Notes: a model not told the origin generated them from the letters alone. 64,000 nucleotides of DNA from Lactarius indigo (GCA_025766275.1 JAFKAC010000014.1:372001-436000), one strand, 5' to 3'; counted from the first letter of the stretch, positions 9,436 through 22,346 are shown. Numbers and translations: made by a program.

Positions 9436-12400
9436 CAGGACGCCTAAACCCATCAGCCTGGGTAAGGGCAGTTAATTGTAACAGTGTAATCATGACTCGC
9501 TATCGTTCTATGAGAGTTCCAGTTTCGATTCGCACAAGTTACGCAATGGCCGACATATGAGCATTAGTCGACTCCGGAGCGACTCATTGCTTCATGAAAC
9601 CCTCCTTTGCCAAAAGAATGGGGTTGGGAACAAAACCATTAGATGTCCCAAAAAAGATATGGAATATTGACAATACGGAGAACAAATCGGGGTGTATCAC
9701 TCACTATACCGATGTTGACGTTCAAACTAAAGGCATTCATAAGGAAATCCGCTTCCTTATCACCGATATAGGCAACGAAGATATAGTACTAGGGTACCCA
9801 TGGCTCGCTATCTATGACCCACACATCAAGTGGTCACAAGCCGCTATACACGAAGACATGCTCCCCATTGTTATTCGATCAATCAACCCTTACATCAAAA
9901 CAATGCCAATCGTTGCATCAGCCATTGTCCAGGACGACGACTATGAAGTAGTACACTCCTGCGTTGTCACGGACGAACAAAGGCAACAATTCGAAGAAGG
10001 ATGCCGAATCCGAGCTACCGCTACTGATCTCGCTATCGCCGCTCAACAATATGTCACCAAAGCTGAGTTACCCCCTGAATATTGAGAGTTCAAACGCCTC
10101 TTCAGTGAAGAAGTGTCAGACAGGTTTCCACCCAGCAGGCCCTGGGATCATGCCATCGAATTCAAACCAGGAACCGCGGACGCAATTGATTGCAAAATAT
10201 ACCCAATGACCCAAGAAGAAGACAAGAAACTACGCGAATGGATCGACGAACAGCTGAAGAAGGGATATATACGACCTTCGAAATCCCCCTACGTGTCATC
10301 TTTCTTCTTCATTAAAAAGAAGGATGGAAAGTTAAGACCTGTCCAAGACTACCGGAAGATCAACGCGGTTACCATCCGCAATCAATACCCACTCCCTCTT
10401 ATTTCCGATCTTATCACCAATCTTAGCAATGCTCACATCTACACCAAGCTCGACGTTTGATGGGGGTACAACAACGTACGTATCAAGGAAGGAGACGAAG
10501 AGAAGGCTGCGTTTAAAACGCGTTACGGCTTATTCGAACCAACGGTGATGTTTTTCGGCTTAACCAACTCCCCAGCAACATTCCAGACTATGATGAACTT
10601 CATCTTCAGGGATATCATTGCAAAACATGAACAACGGGGGACCGTTATTCGGGTATACATGGACGACATCGGCATCGCTACAGGACTGAATCACTCGCTA
10701 CCGGATCACATTGAAGCCATCAAAGATGTACTCCACGTATCCGCGGAACACGATCTATATTACAAGCTTGAGAAATGCCTCTTCCACTCCCCACGCATGG
10801 ATTACCTGGGGGTAATCCTTGAAAAGGGGGTGACACGTATGGACCCTGTCAAAATTTCGGGCATCAAGGACTGGCCCACACCAACCAAAGTTAAGGACAT
10901 CCGCTCTTTTCTAGGATTCTGCAATTTTTACCGACCCTTCATACGAGGATTCGCAACCAAGGCACGACCTCTTAACAAACTTACATGCAAAGATGCCGAA
11001 TGGCACTGGGGGACCGAGGAAGAAAAGGCATTTCAAGACCTTAAAGCCCTCGTCACTAGCGAACCTGTCCTAGCGCACCCAGATCTCACCCAACAATTCG
11101 AACTAGAAGTCAACACATCCGGCTTTGCTACAGGCGCAGTCCTTCTTCAACGCAAGGCAGATGGTAAACGACACCCCATTGGCTACTACTCATCTACCCT
11201 CAATGAAGCCGAGTGAAACTACAATATTTATGACCTCGAACTCCTGGCAATCGTCAAGGCCTTCCGCCATTGGAGACCCCTTTTAGCGGGTTCTCCCCAT
11301 AAGATCAAAGTATTCTCGGATCATCTCAATCTGCAGTACTGGAAATCACCACAAAAGATTAGCAGGCGCGTAGCTAGGGAAGTACTCGAACTCTTGGAAT
11401 ACGATTTCGAGATTCATCACATCAAGGGAACTTCCAACGGACGCGCTGATGCACTGTCGCGAAGACCGGACTACGATCAAGGAGAAAACGATAACGAAGG
11501 AGTAACCGTATTACCAGAAAGCGTCTTTGCACGTGCCACTATGCTGGACGAACCCCAACATCCGCACTGGAGACCTGAAATCCTACCAGCGGAAATGACC
11601 CCCAAACACCCCATTTACGAACAAGATACAGCTAAGTTGAAACCGTGGGTCAATGCACATAAACTAAAAGATATTGAAGGGACGTGGTACAAGGATGGAC
11701 GTCAAGTGGTCACTGGTGGTATCCATGACAAACGGACCATCATCGCCACTCACCACGACTCTCCTGTCTATGGTCATCCCGGTATCAAACGCACCCTACA
11801 ACTCACTGAGCGACATTATTGGTGGCCACAGATGAAAAACGACGTTACAGACTATGTCAAAGGCTGTGCAGAATGCCAACGGCACAAAGTCAACCTTCGA
11901 CCCATTAGAGCACCACTGCAACCCATATACCCCAAACCAGAAGCGTTACCATTTGAAACCATTTCAGTGGACTTTATTACCAAGCTTCCTGTTTCTCGTG
12001 GCTATGACTCCATTCTCACGGTAACCGATCATGACTGTACTAAAGCAGCCATCTTCATTCCTTGCAACAAAGAGATAACGGCCGAAGGAACAGCCGCCCT
12101 GTACGTTTCCCACGTCTTCCCACGATTCAGACTCCCCTCGCGTGTTATCAGTGACCGAGATCCCCGCTTCGCATCTAAGTTCATGCGGGAGATATGCAAA
12201 ATTCTTGGCATCAGCCAAAATATCTCAACTGCTTATCACCCTAGAACCGACGGCCAATCAGAAAGAACAAATCAATGGCTGGAGCAATATCTCCGTTTTT
12301 GGGTAAATGAACGACAAGACGATTGGGTCCACTATCTACCTATGGCGGAATTCACGCATAACAATTGGCCTAACAAAACTATGCGAGAGTCCCCCTTCTT

Positions 12401-14222
12401 TCTCCTATCAGGGTTCAACCCCCGCGCTGATTGGACCAACAGACCTTCTCCTATTCCACAAGTATCGCTAAGGCTAGACCAGTTCAAGCAAGCGCGACAG
12501 CGTGCCTTCTCCTGCATGCTCAAGGCGCAAAAGTCATGGGTCAAGCACAAAGATACGCCCAAGTTCAAAGAAGGCGACCTTGTATGGCTAGAAGGATGCC
12601 ACTTACGTACCCACCAGCCAACCGCAAAACTAGCTGCCAAACGACATGGGCCATTTAAGGTCATCCAGGTGATGTCCCCAGTCAATTATCGTCTTGAACT
12701 TCCCACGCAGTGGAGCATCCATGATGTCTTCCACATAGATCTTCTCACGCCTTATCGCGAGACACCCACGCACGGACCAAACTACCAGTGCCCACCGCCT
12801 GATTTGGTTGATAACGAAGAAGAATACGAAGTCAAGAAGATTCTGGACTCTCGGCGATTCGGCAGAAGACGTCGGCTCCAATACCTTGTGAAATGGAAGG
12901 GGTATCCAGATTCTGATAATCAATGGATAGATAAGGATGACGTATTTGCCGACGAAGCCGTACGGGAGTTCAAACATTCTAACCCCGACAGAGAAACACA
13001 TATAAGGGGGGCCTCTTGTTGTGATAAGTCCCCATCACCCATTAACTCCATGTCCTCTACTCGACGCAATGACCAGCTCGCACTCCTCTCTACCCTCGTC
13101 AATGACTCCTCCGCCACGCTTGTCAACCCTGACTCCTCCAACAACGCCACAACTGATGGAGCTGCTATCAGAGGCAGTGCCTCCGTGCAGTATGAGGAAG
13201 ACGGCCCTATCACTAGTGAAGAACTGCACCAGACACTGCAACGATTCCCTATGCCCATACAGGGAACTCTCGATGACGATCCAGCAGCAGCTCAACCAGC
13301 ACCTCCGCCAATGTACGCCCTCACAAACCCCGACACCGGTGAGCCCGAAGTCTTCCTCACAGAAGACGAACTCTTTCGGCTTCAAGCAGCTGTCCCGCGC
13401 GGTGAAACCACCCAACGCCATGCAGAAGTACGAACAAGAATGGAAGGAGACGGCGGCGCGGTGGCAGCAGGAGCAACTGCATATCGCCGCCTGCCGACGC
13501 CAAATGATGAAGGAGCGGAGGGAGTATTGGACGAAGATGAGGATGAAGACGAGCTTGGAGACCATTACCCCATCAGGCACGCATTCCTTAACCATGAATT
13601 CTACGCTGAAGATCCAGCCACCACTCCCTACCTCGTCGACGCAGCGGGGGGGCCTCTACACCGAGGACGAGTCGCTGTGGCACAAGCGGCTCGTTATACA
13701 CCAATGGGGGAATGAGACCCAGCAACCAGGGCCGTCGTCCCTGAAGGGTTCCGGGTCAATCAAGGACCCGATTACATTCCATTCCTGATCAAGCTCCCCA
13801 ACAGACCGACGGTACAAGCATCCCACGTGCAAGTTATCCGTGGAGGAGACCCCTTCGTACTCGGACTAGCTCCGGGGTCTGGCTTCCTTTACAGTAAACC
13901 CCTCTACGCCACTCCTCACCTCCCAAAAGACAACCGTGCCTTCATCCCACATGAGGAGTATTTCATGCTCCGCAATCGACACCCCACAGACTTGCTGCTC
14001 ATGCGCATTGGGGATGTCACCCTTACTCAAGAGCTACGCTGGTTCCAGCAGTTCGCCTTCGCCGAAGACCAATTGGAGAAGCGGATTCGGCAGTTGCAGA
14101 TGGAGAAGGAAATGGTGACTGCAGATAAAAAGGACAGTCTCTATCAGTTGGAGCGTGCTAACATATTGGCAAGGATGGAGGATGAAGCAGAACGGATGAG
14201 GCAAGAATCGGTAGCGGATTAG
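9436..14222 (+). pseudogene. pol of element B, five TGA stops
   Basis: Pol of element B in the -1 frame: protease DSGA at 9570, RT with YMDD at 10656-10667, RNase H, H2C2 finger, integrase Asp at 11970 and 12153 and Glu at 12261 (35 residues between the last two). It continues into a chromodomain (about 12820-12990) and the long extension with the SKPLYATP module and coiled coil (13827-14219). Stops at 9558, 10083, 10458, 11214 and 13713 are all TGA, and each stands where another copy has Arg. No frameshift was seen. The end is TAG at 14220. The pattern fits decay of CGA codons after insertion. Confidence 0.9.
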
Positions 14223-14241
14223 TGAGGTGGGCCTCACTCCT

Positions 14242-14254
14242 GAAAAGGGGGTGA
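14242..14254 (+). promoter_or_regulatory. polypurine tract of element B
   Basis: GAAAAGGGGGTGA directly precedes the 3' LTR, as in elements A and B2. Confidence 0.75.
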
Positions 14255-14762
14255 TGTTACGGTACAGACTTGATGACTCATTACACACGACTCATGACCG
14301 GTTATGACTACGGTCTGGTATCAGTATTAGTCATGGACTCTTACTTCGTATCAGTCAGCATAGTAGTTCGCATGTGATTGTGACCTGTGTATGACTCATT
14401 CCTAGGATAGCTGTACTAGGGTTCGAGCTAGTTACGCTATTGGCTATGTATTATTCTAGCGGCGCTTTAAAGCCCACGTGTATCTGTATAAGTAGTTGAC
14501 TTGGAAGACCAAGAGTCCCCATCTTGGTCTTCTTCAATCCACTCTTGAATCATCTCTCGTTTGCCTTAGCTTCAAAGCTAAGAGTACCTCCGCTTCTACC
14601 TACCAAGGGGTAGTACCTCTTTCACTTCAGCTGCAGCGTGTGCCGGTGTGCCCCTGTTCAGCTTGCGTTGGGTTGACACGTGATCCCCATTCGCCTAACT
14701 TTCGCTAAGTCGATTACGCCTCTATCAAGTCCAAGTCGGACTAACACCAGTGGAGCGTAACA
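14255..14762 (+). repeat. 3' LTR of element B
   Basis: 508 bp, TGTTACG to CGTAACA. It differs from the 5' LTR by six CpG transitions and one A/C change, all in the right-hand half. Confidence 0.95.
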
Positions 14763-14876
14763 AGTAGGGTGTGACTTTGCACTAATGTCCATGGAAATAT
14801 ATTGAGGAAATGATTGGAACTGAAACGGTCCACACGCTGCAAGCTAGTAGGCTACAAACTAGTAGATTTTTGATAG

Positions 14877-15179
14877 CTAATAATCTCTCTTTAATGATTC
14901 TAAGATCGAGTCGATATCGATTGGGTCGATCTCAGTGTCCCCAACATCATCATCTAGCAATTGTACGAGCATGTCAAAGTGTTGTGCTGCCTGTGTGACA
15001 GTGGAAATATGTCCGTTCCTGTATGCACTCTTGAGTAGTTGCAATCCCTCAAAGATTTCTGGCGTTAACACATTTCTTTGTTGGCAGTCCGTTATCCCTG
15101 CACTGCTAAAGGTGCACTCCAATGGTGTAGCTGATCCCTGGATTGGGAGGTAGTCCCGGGCAATCCTCTTCAGCGTAGG
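14877..15179 (-). pseudogene. hAT transposase, C-terminal dimerisation region
   Basis: The block reads KYPTLKRIARDYLPIQGSAT, ECTFSSAG and FEGLQLLKSAYRNG, the hAT C-terminal dimerisation domain (hATC), and ends with a TAG at 14877. The family usually has ER-x-FS where this copy has EC-x-FS, an Arg to Cys change that a CGx to TGx transition explains. The codon series runs into element C at its TSD (15180-15184) and resumes at 22347. There the sequence crosses a short intron (GTGAGT to CCCAG) to a VISWW motif, as expected for this domain. An acidic tail (DDDVGDTEIDPIDID) follows. Confidence 0.85.
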
Positions 15180-15184
15180 ATATT

Positions 15185-15531
15185 TGTCATGCCCACGTGA
15201 CATCACGGTCACGAGTTGCCACGTCAAACAATCGATTGCCAGCGTTTCGAGTTCTTGCCAGCTGTCTGCCACGTCTCATGTAGTTCTGCCAGCGCATCTG
15301 TAGTTCGTAAGAGTACCAGAAAATAGTCCCGAAAAACAACAGTATGTACGAGTATATAAGATGTAGCTTAGGAGTAGTACAAATCCTTGTCTACTCTTCG
15401 TCTGTGAATCCAGTTGTTTCCCCTCTCACTTGCGTGCTTTTAAAGTACTCCAAGTCAGCATCTTCTTCGCTTGTGCAACGCCACAAGTCTCGATCACCTT
15501 GCATCACGGACGGTCCGCTGGAACCGTGACA
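15185..15531 (+). repeat. 5' LTR of element C
   Basis: 347 bp, starting TGTCATGCCC (TGTCACGCCC in the 3' copy) and ending ACCGTGACA. Confidence 0.95.
15353..15398 (+). promoter_or_regulatory. promoter core and presumed transcript start, LTR C
   Basis: TATATAAG at 15353-15360 lies 36 bp upstream of GTCTACTCTT (15389-15398), which is complementary to the primer site after the LTR. Confidence 0.55.
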
Positions 15532-15532
15532 T

Positions 15533-15542
15533 AAGAGTAGAC
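15533..15542 (+). promoter_or_regulatory. self-priming primer-binding site, element C
   Basis: AAGAGTAGAC, one base after the LTR, is complementary over ten bases to LTR positions 15389-15398. The identical site serves element E although the two LTRs share little other sequence. Confidence 0.6.
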
Positions 15543-18500
15543 CCCCTACTTCATCGCTAGGCGACACAGCGCACAAGTGTCGTACGAACACGAACTGGCA
15601 GACGCTCCAGACGGACAGTTTGCATACATCGAGCCGGCCAACGACCCAACCGATAGCACAGAAAAACGACTAGTACTTAGGCGGACAGTACCCAGCCTCA
15701 CCGACCTCGCCGTAAAAGACCTCGTGTGGGAACACCACCGAGGATATACACTCCAACGTACACCGGACCCGAGTCTTGACATCGAATACTTCGAAAACGA
15801 AAACGCTTGGTACGAAGTACTACTCGATTACCCAGGTTGGGCGACATACAACAGCGCTCGGGTTGAACGACCACACAATTGGGGACTACGTATTAGATCT
15901 GACATCCAGACCACTCCGACCTACGACTGGGACACCCACCGATTAGCTGTTACCGCACTAAAGTGAAAAGGAAAAAGACACTCACCACAACAACCCCCGC
16001 CATTCACACTACTCCCGTTCCCGACAACGATTCCACCTACTCTGATGGCAAGCGGATCCAGCAGCACGCCCGCATCAACAACGACCAACGGGCCCCTCCA
16101 AGGAGGGGCACCCACATATTTCAATGGAGACAGAGCAAAGAGTGCTCAGTTCTTGCACAAATTCAACCAATACCGACGCGTAAATCGAACGAACGAACGA
16201 ATGGTCTCACCATACCAACGAGTCGCCCTGGCTCTAACTCTGATATGCGGACCTGACGTAGAAAATTGGAACCAAACACAGGATAGGAAACTCGACGAGA
16301 AAATAAATCACGCCACTCACCCTATCGCCGAGACCGACGAACGACTGTGGAACGAGTTCATCGTCGACTTTAAAAATGCCTGGACCGATACGCTTAGTAA
16401 ACAAAATGCGTACGCCAAACTAACCACCCTGTCTATGACTGGCGACGCTATCGACAAATACATAGCTCGGTTCGAGCAACTTGCCGATGCGGCAGGATGG
16501 GATATGATGGCTATTGGCACGGTTGACTTGTTTAGACGGGGATTGAAGAAGGGACTACTCATCTCGTGCCTGAAACGGGGAATCATGCCGGTCACGATGG
16601 ACGACTGGAAGGTCGCTACTCGAGAAGAAACCCAGCGATTCCGCACCATCACCAACTGTGTAGCCGCACTTGGAAAAGGGACGGTGCCACCCCCAAAACC
16701 GTCAGTACCGCGACCAACCCCCAGAAACAATGACGTCGTACCAATGGATGTTGACGCCGTAAATACGTTCACCCCGCGACAACGCACTCCTCAAGAACAG
16801 GCGGAATGGGAGCGTTGTAGGAAAGAAGGTCTCTGCTTCCGTTGTAAGCAGTCGGGACATCTTTCCCGTGATTGCCCAAAAAAGAGGACAAGTCCTAATC
16901 GAATAAACGAAATTGTCACGACGTCAATGCAACAGCCGCCGACTGCCCCCGCACCGGTGTTAGACAAACAAACGTTGATTTCCGGACTGTTGGGGTTGTC
17001 TGGCGCCGATCGAAAGCAAATGATCTTGCAAATGCTTATCGAAGTCGGGCTCGAAGACGACGACGACCTGGACGGAGACAATGTGACTGAGATTAATGTC
17101 CTTTCGTCAGATGATGGCACAACACTCACCATACCAGTCGACGTTGAGTACGGAGATAAAGTACAGGCGTTGCTCGACTCCGGAGCATCGCAAAACTTCA
17201 TCGATCCTGTTCTCGTCCAATGACTCGCGATGACCACGATCAGCGTTCCTGCTCGACAAGCGTATAATGCGGACGGAACCCCCAATCAGATAGGTACTAT
17301 TACCAAGGCATGCCCGGTTACATTCACCTGGGAAGGACACGAGTATAACACTCACCTCTACGTCACCACCTTGGGACGACCATGTATTATATTGGGCCAC
17401 GCATGGTTCAGAGACACCAACCCCGACATCGACTGGTCGAAAAATCAGCTGCTTGGGGGAACAAGGCGACTCACCTTTAAACGACACGACATGATCGACA
17501 CCATCGCACAACAAATGGCGGAGAAGTTCGGTTCAAGCGGAGCGGAAAAATTGCCACCACAGTACGAACGATACGCCACCGTCTTCTCGGAGGAAGCCGC
17601 CAAACGATTCCCGCCCGAGCGAGACAATGACCACGTAATCACACTCGTCCCTGACGCGCCGTCCACGCTTCAATGCAAAATATACCCGTTGAATGCGAAA
17701 GAAATGGCCCATTTGGACGAGTTCTTACAGGAACACTTGGAAAAAGGCTACATTCGCGAATCAAAATCACATTACGCGTCGTCATTTTTCTTCTTAAAGA
17801 AAAAAGACAGCAAGTTACGACCCGTTCAGGATTATAAACCACTGAACAAAATCACTGTTCGGGACACTTATCCGATTCCGCTGATCTCTAACATCTTGGA
17901 CCGCCTAGCTGACAAAACCCTGTTCACAAAGTTCGATATACGCTGGGGGTACAACAACATCTGGATCAAAGACGGAGACCAATGGAAAGCTGCGTTCAAA
18001 ACCCCACGGGGATTGTTCGAACCCATGGTCATGTACTTTGGACTAACTAACTCGCCAGCAACGTTCGTACGCGCAATGAACCGAATCTTTCGGTCCCTTC
18101 TCAACCAATTTCTGGCGGAATTGTTCATCTACATGGACGACATACTCATCGCCACCATTCACGATATACAACGACACCGCTCACTTGTCAGTAAAGTCTT
18201 GCAAGTACTGCTTGATGAAAGCTACTTTTTGAAGCTTTCCAAATGCGAGTTTGAAAGCACCGAAATCGACTATCTGGGAATGACCATTGCCAACGGCATG
18301 ATCCGTATGACCAATGACAAAATCTCGGGGTTACATGACTGGCCGCGACAACTCACCACGGTTAAACAAGTGCGAAGCATCCTCGGCGTACTAGGATACC
18401 AACGACCGTTTATACTGTGATACGCCCATCTGGCCCAACCGCTCACCCAACTTCTTCGCAAGGACGTCCCGTTTGTCTGGTTACCTGAACACTCTACCGC

Positions 18501-21500
18501 TCTTGACACCCTTATCATGCTCGCCTGCTCGCAACCGGCACTCCGACAACCAGACCCTGACCTCCCTTATTCCCTCCAAACAGACGCATCTCTTAATGCT
18601 ATGGGCGCCATTCTCATGCAACCAGACGCGCGAAGCAAAGCCCAGGCCGTCGGTTATTTCTCCCAAGCCTTCTCACCCGCCGAACGGAATTATGATGTCT
18701 ACGATCGCGAATTTCTCACCCTCGTACGCGGACTCGAACATTGGCGACACTTACTCATCGCAGCACGACACCCCGTCATTGTTTTTACTGACCATGCCAA
18801 CCTTCTTCACTATCGGTCACCACAACACATCAACCGGCGTGTCGCCCGCCTTGTTAATATTCTCGCCGACTATGATCTCCGTCTGCGACATGTTCCGGGC
18901 CCGACCCTCCACGCTGACACCCTGTCTCGTCACCCGTCTCTTACGCCGCCTCACGACGACAACGTCGGCGTCATGGTCCTCCCTCCTGCTTATTTCCTCA
19001 ACCATGCCCAAATTGTCTCCCTCGACGATTGCTGTCGCCAGGCCCAGCTCGACGCTCTCCCCACGGACTGGATCGAACGATACCACCTCGATCGCTCCTC
19101 AGCCTCCCCCATAGTCTTCCACCGCGGCCGTCTCGTGATCGTGGACGATCTCCCCCTGAGGAGGGGGGTGATTGAATCCTTTCACGATTCAATTTCCGCC
19201 GGCCACCCTGGCCAAACAAAAACCACTCAGGCGATACAGAAACATTACTGGTGGCTGAACATGGCGCAAGATATCACTGACTACGTTGCAGGGTGCCACG
19301 TATGCCAAGCCAATAAAAATCTACCTGGACGCCCCAAACCTCCGATATCACCCATCTATCCAACAGACGCGGCGTTACCATTCCACGTCATCGCACTTGA
19401 CTTCATAGTCAAACTGCCAAAATCGATCAAATACGATGCGATCCTTACGGTTACAGATCAAGGGTGTTTGAAGGCGAGCATCTTCATCCCCTGTAAGGAA
19501 ACAATCGATGCGACGCAGACCGCTGCCCTTTACCTTCGACATGTGGTACCGCACTACGGACTCCCCACCAGAGTAATATCTGACAGAGATCCACGGTTCA
19601 CCGCTTTGTTCACTAAAGCGTTATGTACAGCACTGAACGTAGAACAAAACATCAGTACCGCCTACCACCCACGCACCGACGGGCAATCGGAGCGCACCAA
19701 TCAGCGCCTCGAGCAATACCTGCGGATCTTCTCGAACTATCAACAAAACGATTGGGCACGATGGCTTCCGATAGCGCAGTATACTCTAAACGCCTGGACT
19801 TCTGAGACCACTAAAAAGGCCCCGTTCGAGTTACTTATGGGCTTCACCCCGCACATCCACCAACCAACATCGACCACCACCGCATCACCTACTGCTACCG
19901 AAAGAATCATGGCGCTGCAGGAAGCTCAGAAACAAGCGAAAGAAGCAATGAGGGCGACCCAGCTGAGATGGGTAAAAGATATGTCCTATCACCCTTATCG
20001 CATCGGCGATAAAGTATGGCTGGACGCCACTAATCTGAAAACAACCCACCCAACAACGAAACTCGCACCGCGGCGATATGGACCATTCGTGATAGGAAAG
20101 CGGATATCCGATGTCACTTACGCTCTTCAGTTACCAGCAAACTGGCGCATCCATAACACGTTTCACGCAGGACTACTGTCCCCATATAAAACGACCGAAA
20201 TCAATGGCTCCAAAGAAGAACATCCACCACCGGACATAATAGACGGAGAACCGGAATGGGAAGTAGAACAACTTCTCGACTATCGACTCTTCGGTCGTTG
20301 AAAGACGCCACAGTACTCTTCGGTCGTTGAAAGACGCCACAGTACTTAGTGCGGTGGAAGGGCTTTTCCGCAGCTCACGACAGCTGGGAGCCAGAGTCTA
20401 ACCTCCACGCCCCTGACCTCGTTCGCGAATATAAAGCCTCCCGGTCTGCTACCATTAATCACATCGCATTCATGGATAACGATCCCCCTCGCCACCCACC
20501 GCAGTACCCGTGGATCTCGGACCGTGACACCCCGCAATGGTTGCGCGCACAGATCAATCGAGAAGTCAAACAATGGGCGAACGTCGGACCTACGTACGAC
20601 GCACGAGAGAACTCTCCGCGTTCCCGCGAGGACATGTGGGGCCTTAGCACCTATATCACCCCGCAGGGCATGCACCGCCGCCATTCCCAGGCGCAAACTA
20701 ACCGACGACAGCGCCTCTTGAGAGAGGCACTGGAACAAATCACCCAGGAAGAAGAAAACACGCCTTGGGAGGGACCACAGTCACCGCTGTCGCCAGCACA
20801 TGACATACCTCGCCTTGCTTCACCATCGCCAATCGTACCTTCTCTTGCCCTTCGCATCACTAACCCGTCGCCTCTTCAGCACCCATTGCCACCACGCCCC
20901 GCGAACCCACGAGGCCGGGATTCCCCCCCGACCGTACTTACTAACATCGAGCGACCAGACCGTCAATGGACTATGACTCTCCCTACTAACGACTATCTCA
21001 TGGAGATACCACTCGCTAATGGAACGCGAGGGCGCGCCCCGTTCGTCCAGTTCCTCATCGACCAACAAGACCGACCGGTGGTCATCGCCACCGAAGGACG
21101 GAATCAGCCAATCTATTACGGTCCATTATTCGCTAAACCTCGTACAGAACCCAACTCTCCATCTGATCCCCCGGATACCAGGGATATATTCCGTTCTGAT
21201 CACCCCGCGCGCAACGAGGTCGACCAAGCCTTGTATCTACTTGCTGATCCAGGTGTTAGCGCAGACGTTTACTGCCTCTGTGCGTCCCTTACTAGACGCG
21301 ACCAGCTCGTCATGCGCATGAAGGAAACGGAGCGTGCCTGGAGCGAGTGGAGCACCAAGGCCGAAGAAATCGACCAACAGCTGGCCAACGCTCGTGCAGC
21401 CTCGCGCTTGAGGCCGTACTTGTCCGACCCCATCCCCATGCTACTACCATTTGCCACCATTCATATGAACAACACTGACAGGCGCCTTGATCACCACCGC

Positions 21501-21872
21501 GTCCCAGTTATCGGATCGGCCATTGCTTTACCCGTCCCACCTCGACAACCCCTGCGTACTTACGCTCAGACCGCACAGGTCTCACGCCACACTCAATTCC
21601 CCGCACTTCACAACGAGACGTCAGCTGCCAGTCAGGTTGTCGAAGAAGATCGACAGGCATCGCGACATGACAGACGCAGATTACCCGCGTGCACCCACTG
21701 TGACAACGAGGGACATCTCTCGTTTGAATGTCGCGTGCCTCACACCAAATGCGCGACCCATCGAGTTTGCCACATCCCCACCACACACGCCCATGCTCGC
21801 ACGTATTGCGCATGGCTCGCCATGCTCGGACACGCGGTCGACCGCAAACGTGCGACACAAGTTACGGCCTGA
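15541..21872 (+). pseudogene. single-frame gag-pol of element C, four TGA and a frameshift
   Basis: One reading frame holds Gag and Pol: a conserved N-terminal Gag region (15577-15960), capsid-like region (about 16130-16640), CCHC knuckle (16834-16875), protease DSGA at 17176, YMDD at 18130-18141, RNase H, H2C2 finger, integrase Asp 19399, Asp 19582 and Glu 19690, chromodomain (about 20250-20430) and a long extension. The extension carries the IYYGPLFAKP module, a helical stretch and a second zinc knuckle at 21690-21731. TGA stops stand at 15964, 17221, 18418 and 20299. A 29-bp duplication at 20287-20344 shifts the frame inside the chromodomain. No ATG precedes the conserved Gag start. After the duplication the frame is open again to 21872. 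Confidence 0.9.
20287..20344 (+). repeat. 29-bp perfect tandem duplication in the chromodomain of C
   Basis: Two identical 29-bp units (20287-20315 and 20316-20344) sit back to back. Element E has a single copy at the corresponding place. Since 29 is not a multiple of three, the duplication frameshifts the chromodomain. Confidence 0.9.
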
Positions 21873-21980
21873 CTCCGTGCACAGCGCCGCGGTACGCCAT
21901 ACAAACGGCCAGTACATTTCATCTTTCGACACAATTACGATTTTTCACGCGCGCTTGATAACGATCGGGACGATCGCACC

Positions 21981-21994
21981 TAGAAGGGGGGCTA
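21981..21994 (+). promoter_or_regulatory. polypurine tract of element C
   Basis: TAGAAGGGGGGCTA abuts the 3' LTR. Element E carries the similar CTAGTAAGGGGGCTA on its own strand. Confidence 0.7.
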
Positions 21995-22341
21995 TGTCAC
22001 GCCCACGTGACATCACGGTCATGAGTTGCCATGTCAAACAATTGATTGCCAGCGTTTCGAGTTCTTGCCAGCTGTCTGCCACGTCTCATGTAGTTCTGCC
22101 AGCACATCTGTAGTTCGTAAGAGTACCAGAAAATAGTCCCGAAAAACAACAGTATGTACGAGTATATAAGATGTAGCTTAGGAGTAGTACAAATCCTTGT
22201 CTACTCTTCGTCTGTGAATCCAGTTGTTTCCCCTCTCACTTGCGTGCTTTTAAAGTACTCCAAGTCAGCATCTTCTTCGCTTGTGCAACGCCACAAGTCT
22301 CAATCACCTTGCGTCACGGACGGTCCACTGGAACCGTGACA
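21995..22341 (+). repeat. 3' LTR of element C
   Basis: 347 bp. All eight differences from the 5' LTR are CG versus TG or CA. Confidence 0.95.
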
Positions 22342-22346
22342 ATATT

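Larger units (their letters stand above)
7450..9447 (+). pseudogene. gag of element B, one TGA
   Basis: Gag frame of element B, about 665 codons. It has an N-terminal region (WTSFHPYHIERRGD), a Gly/Pro-rich spacer (about 8205-8350), a capsid-like helical region (about 8400-8900), the AMDTSA motif and a complete CCHC knuckle at 9184-9225. It ends in WKKEGFQDA and a TAA. A TGA at 9079-9081 replaces an Arg present in B2. The frame opens inside the LTR without an ATG; the first near-cognate codons are ACG at 7444 and GTG at 7450, whereas B2 has ATG at the ACG position. The product would form the particle core. Confidence 0.85.
6955..14762 (+). mobile_element. full-length Ty3/Gypsy chromovirus element B, TSD AGTAG
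   Basis: Two 508-bp LTRs flank gag and pol, and AGTAG is duplicated at 6950-6954 and 14763-14767. The LTRs differ at seven positions by eye, six of them CpG transitions. Gag and pol carry six TGA stops in total, so the copy is inactive. Its close relative B2 lies at 52873-61887 on the other strand. Confidence 0.95.
15185..22341 (+). mobile_element. full-length Ty3/Gypsy chromovirus element C, TSD ATATT
   Basis: Two 347-bp LTRs, ATATT duplicated at 15180-15184 and 22342-22346, inserted in a coding exon of the hAT gene. The LTRs differ at eight positions, all CpG transitions. Gag and pol share one frame, unlike A and B. The copy is dead: four TGA stops and a 29-bp tandem duplication. Confidence 0.95.

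Noticed and set aside
13021..13788. 255-codon plus frame, and similar frames at 53765-54613 and 13035-13595
   Set aside because: Shadows of the Pol extension of B and B2. The homologous shadow appears in both copies because the DNA is similar, while the pol frame carries the conserved protein.
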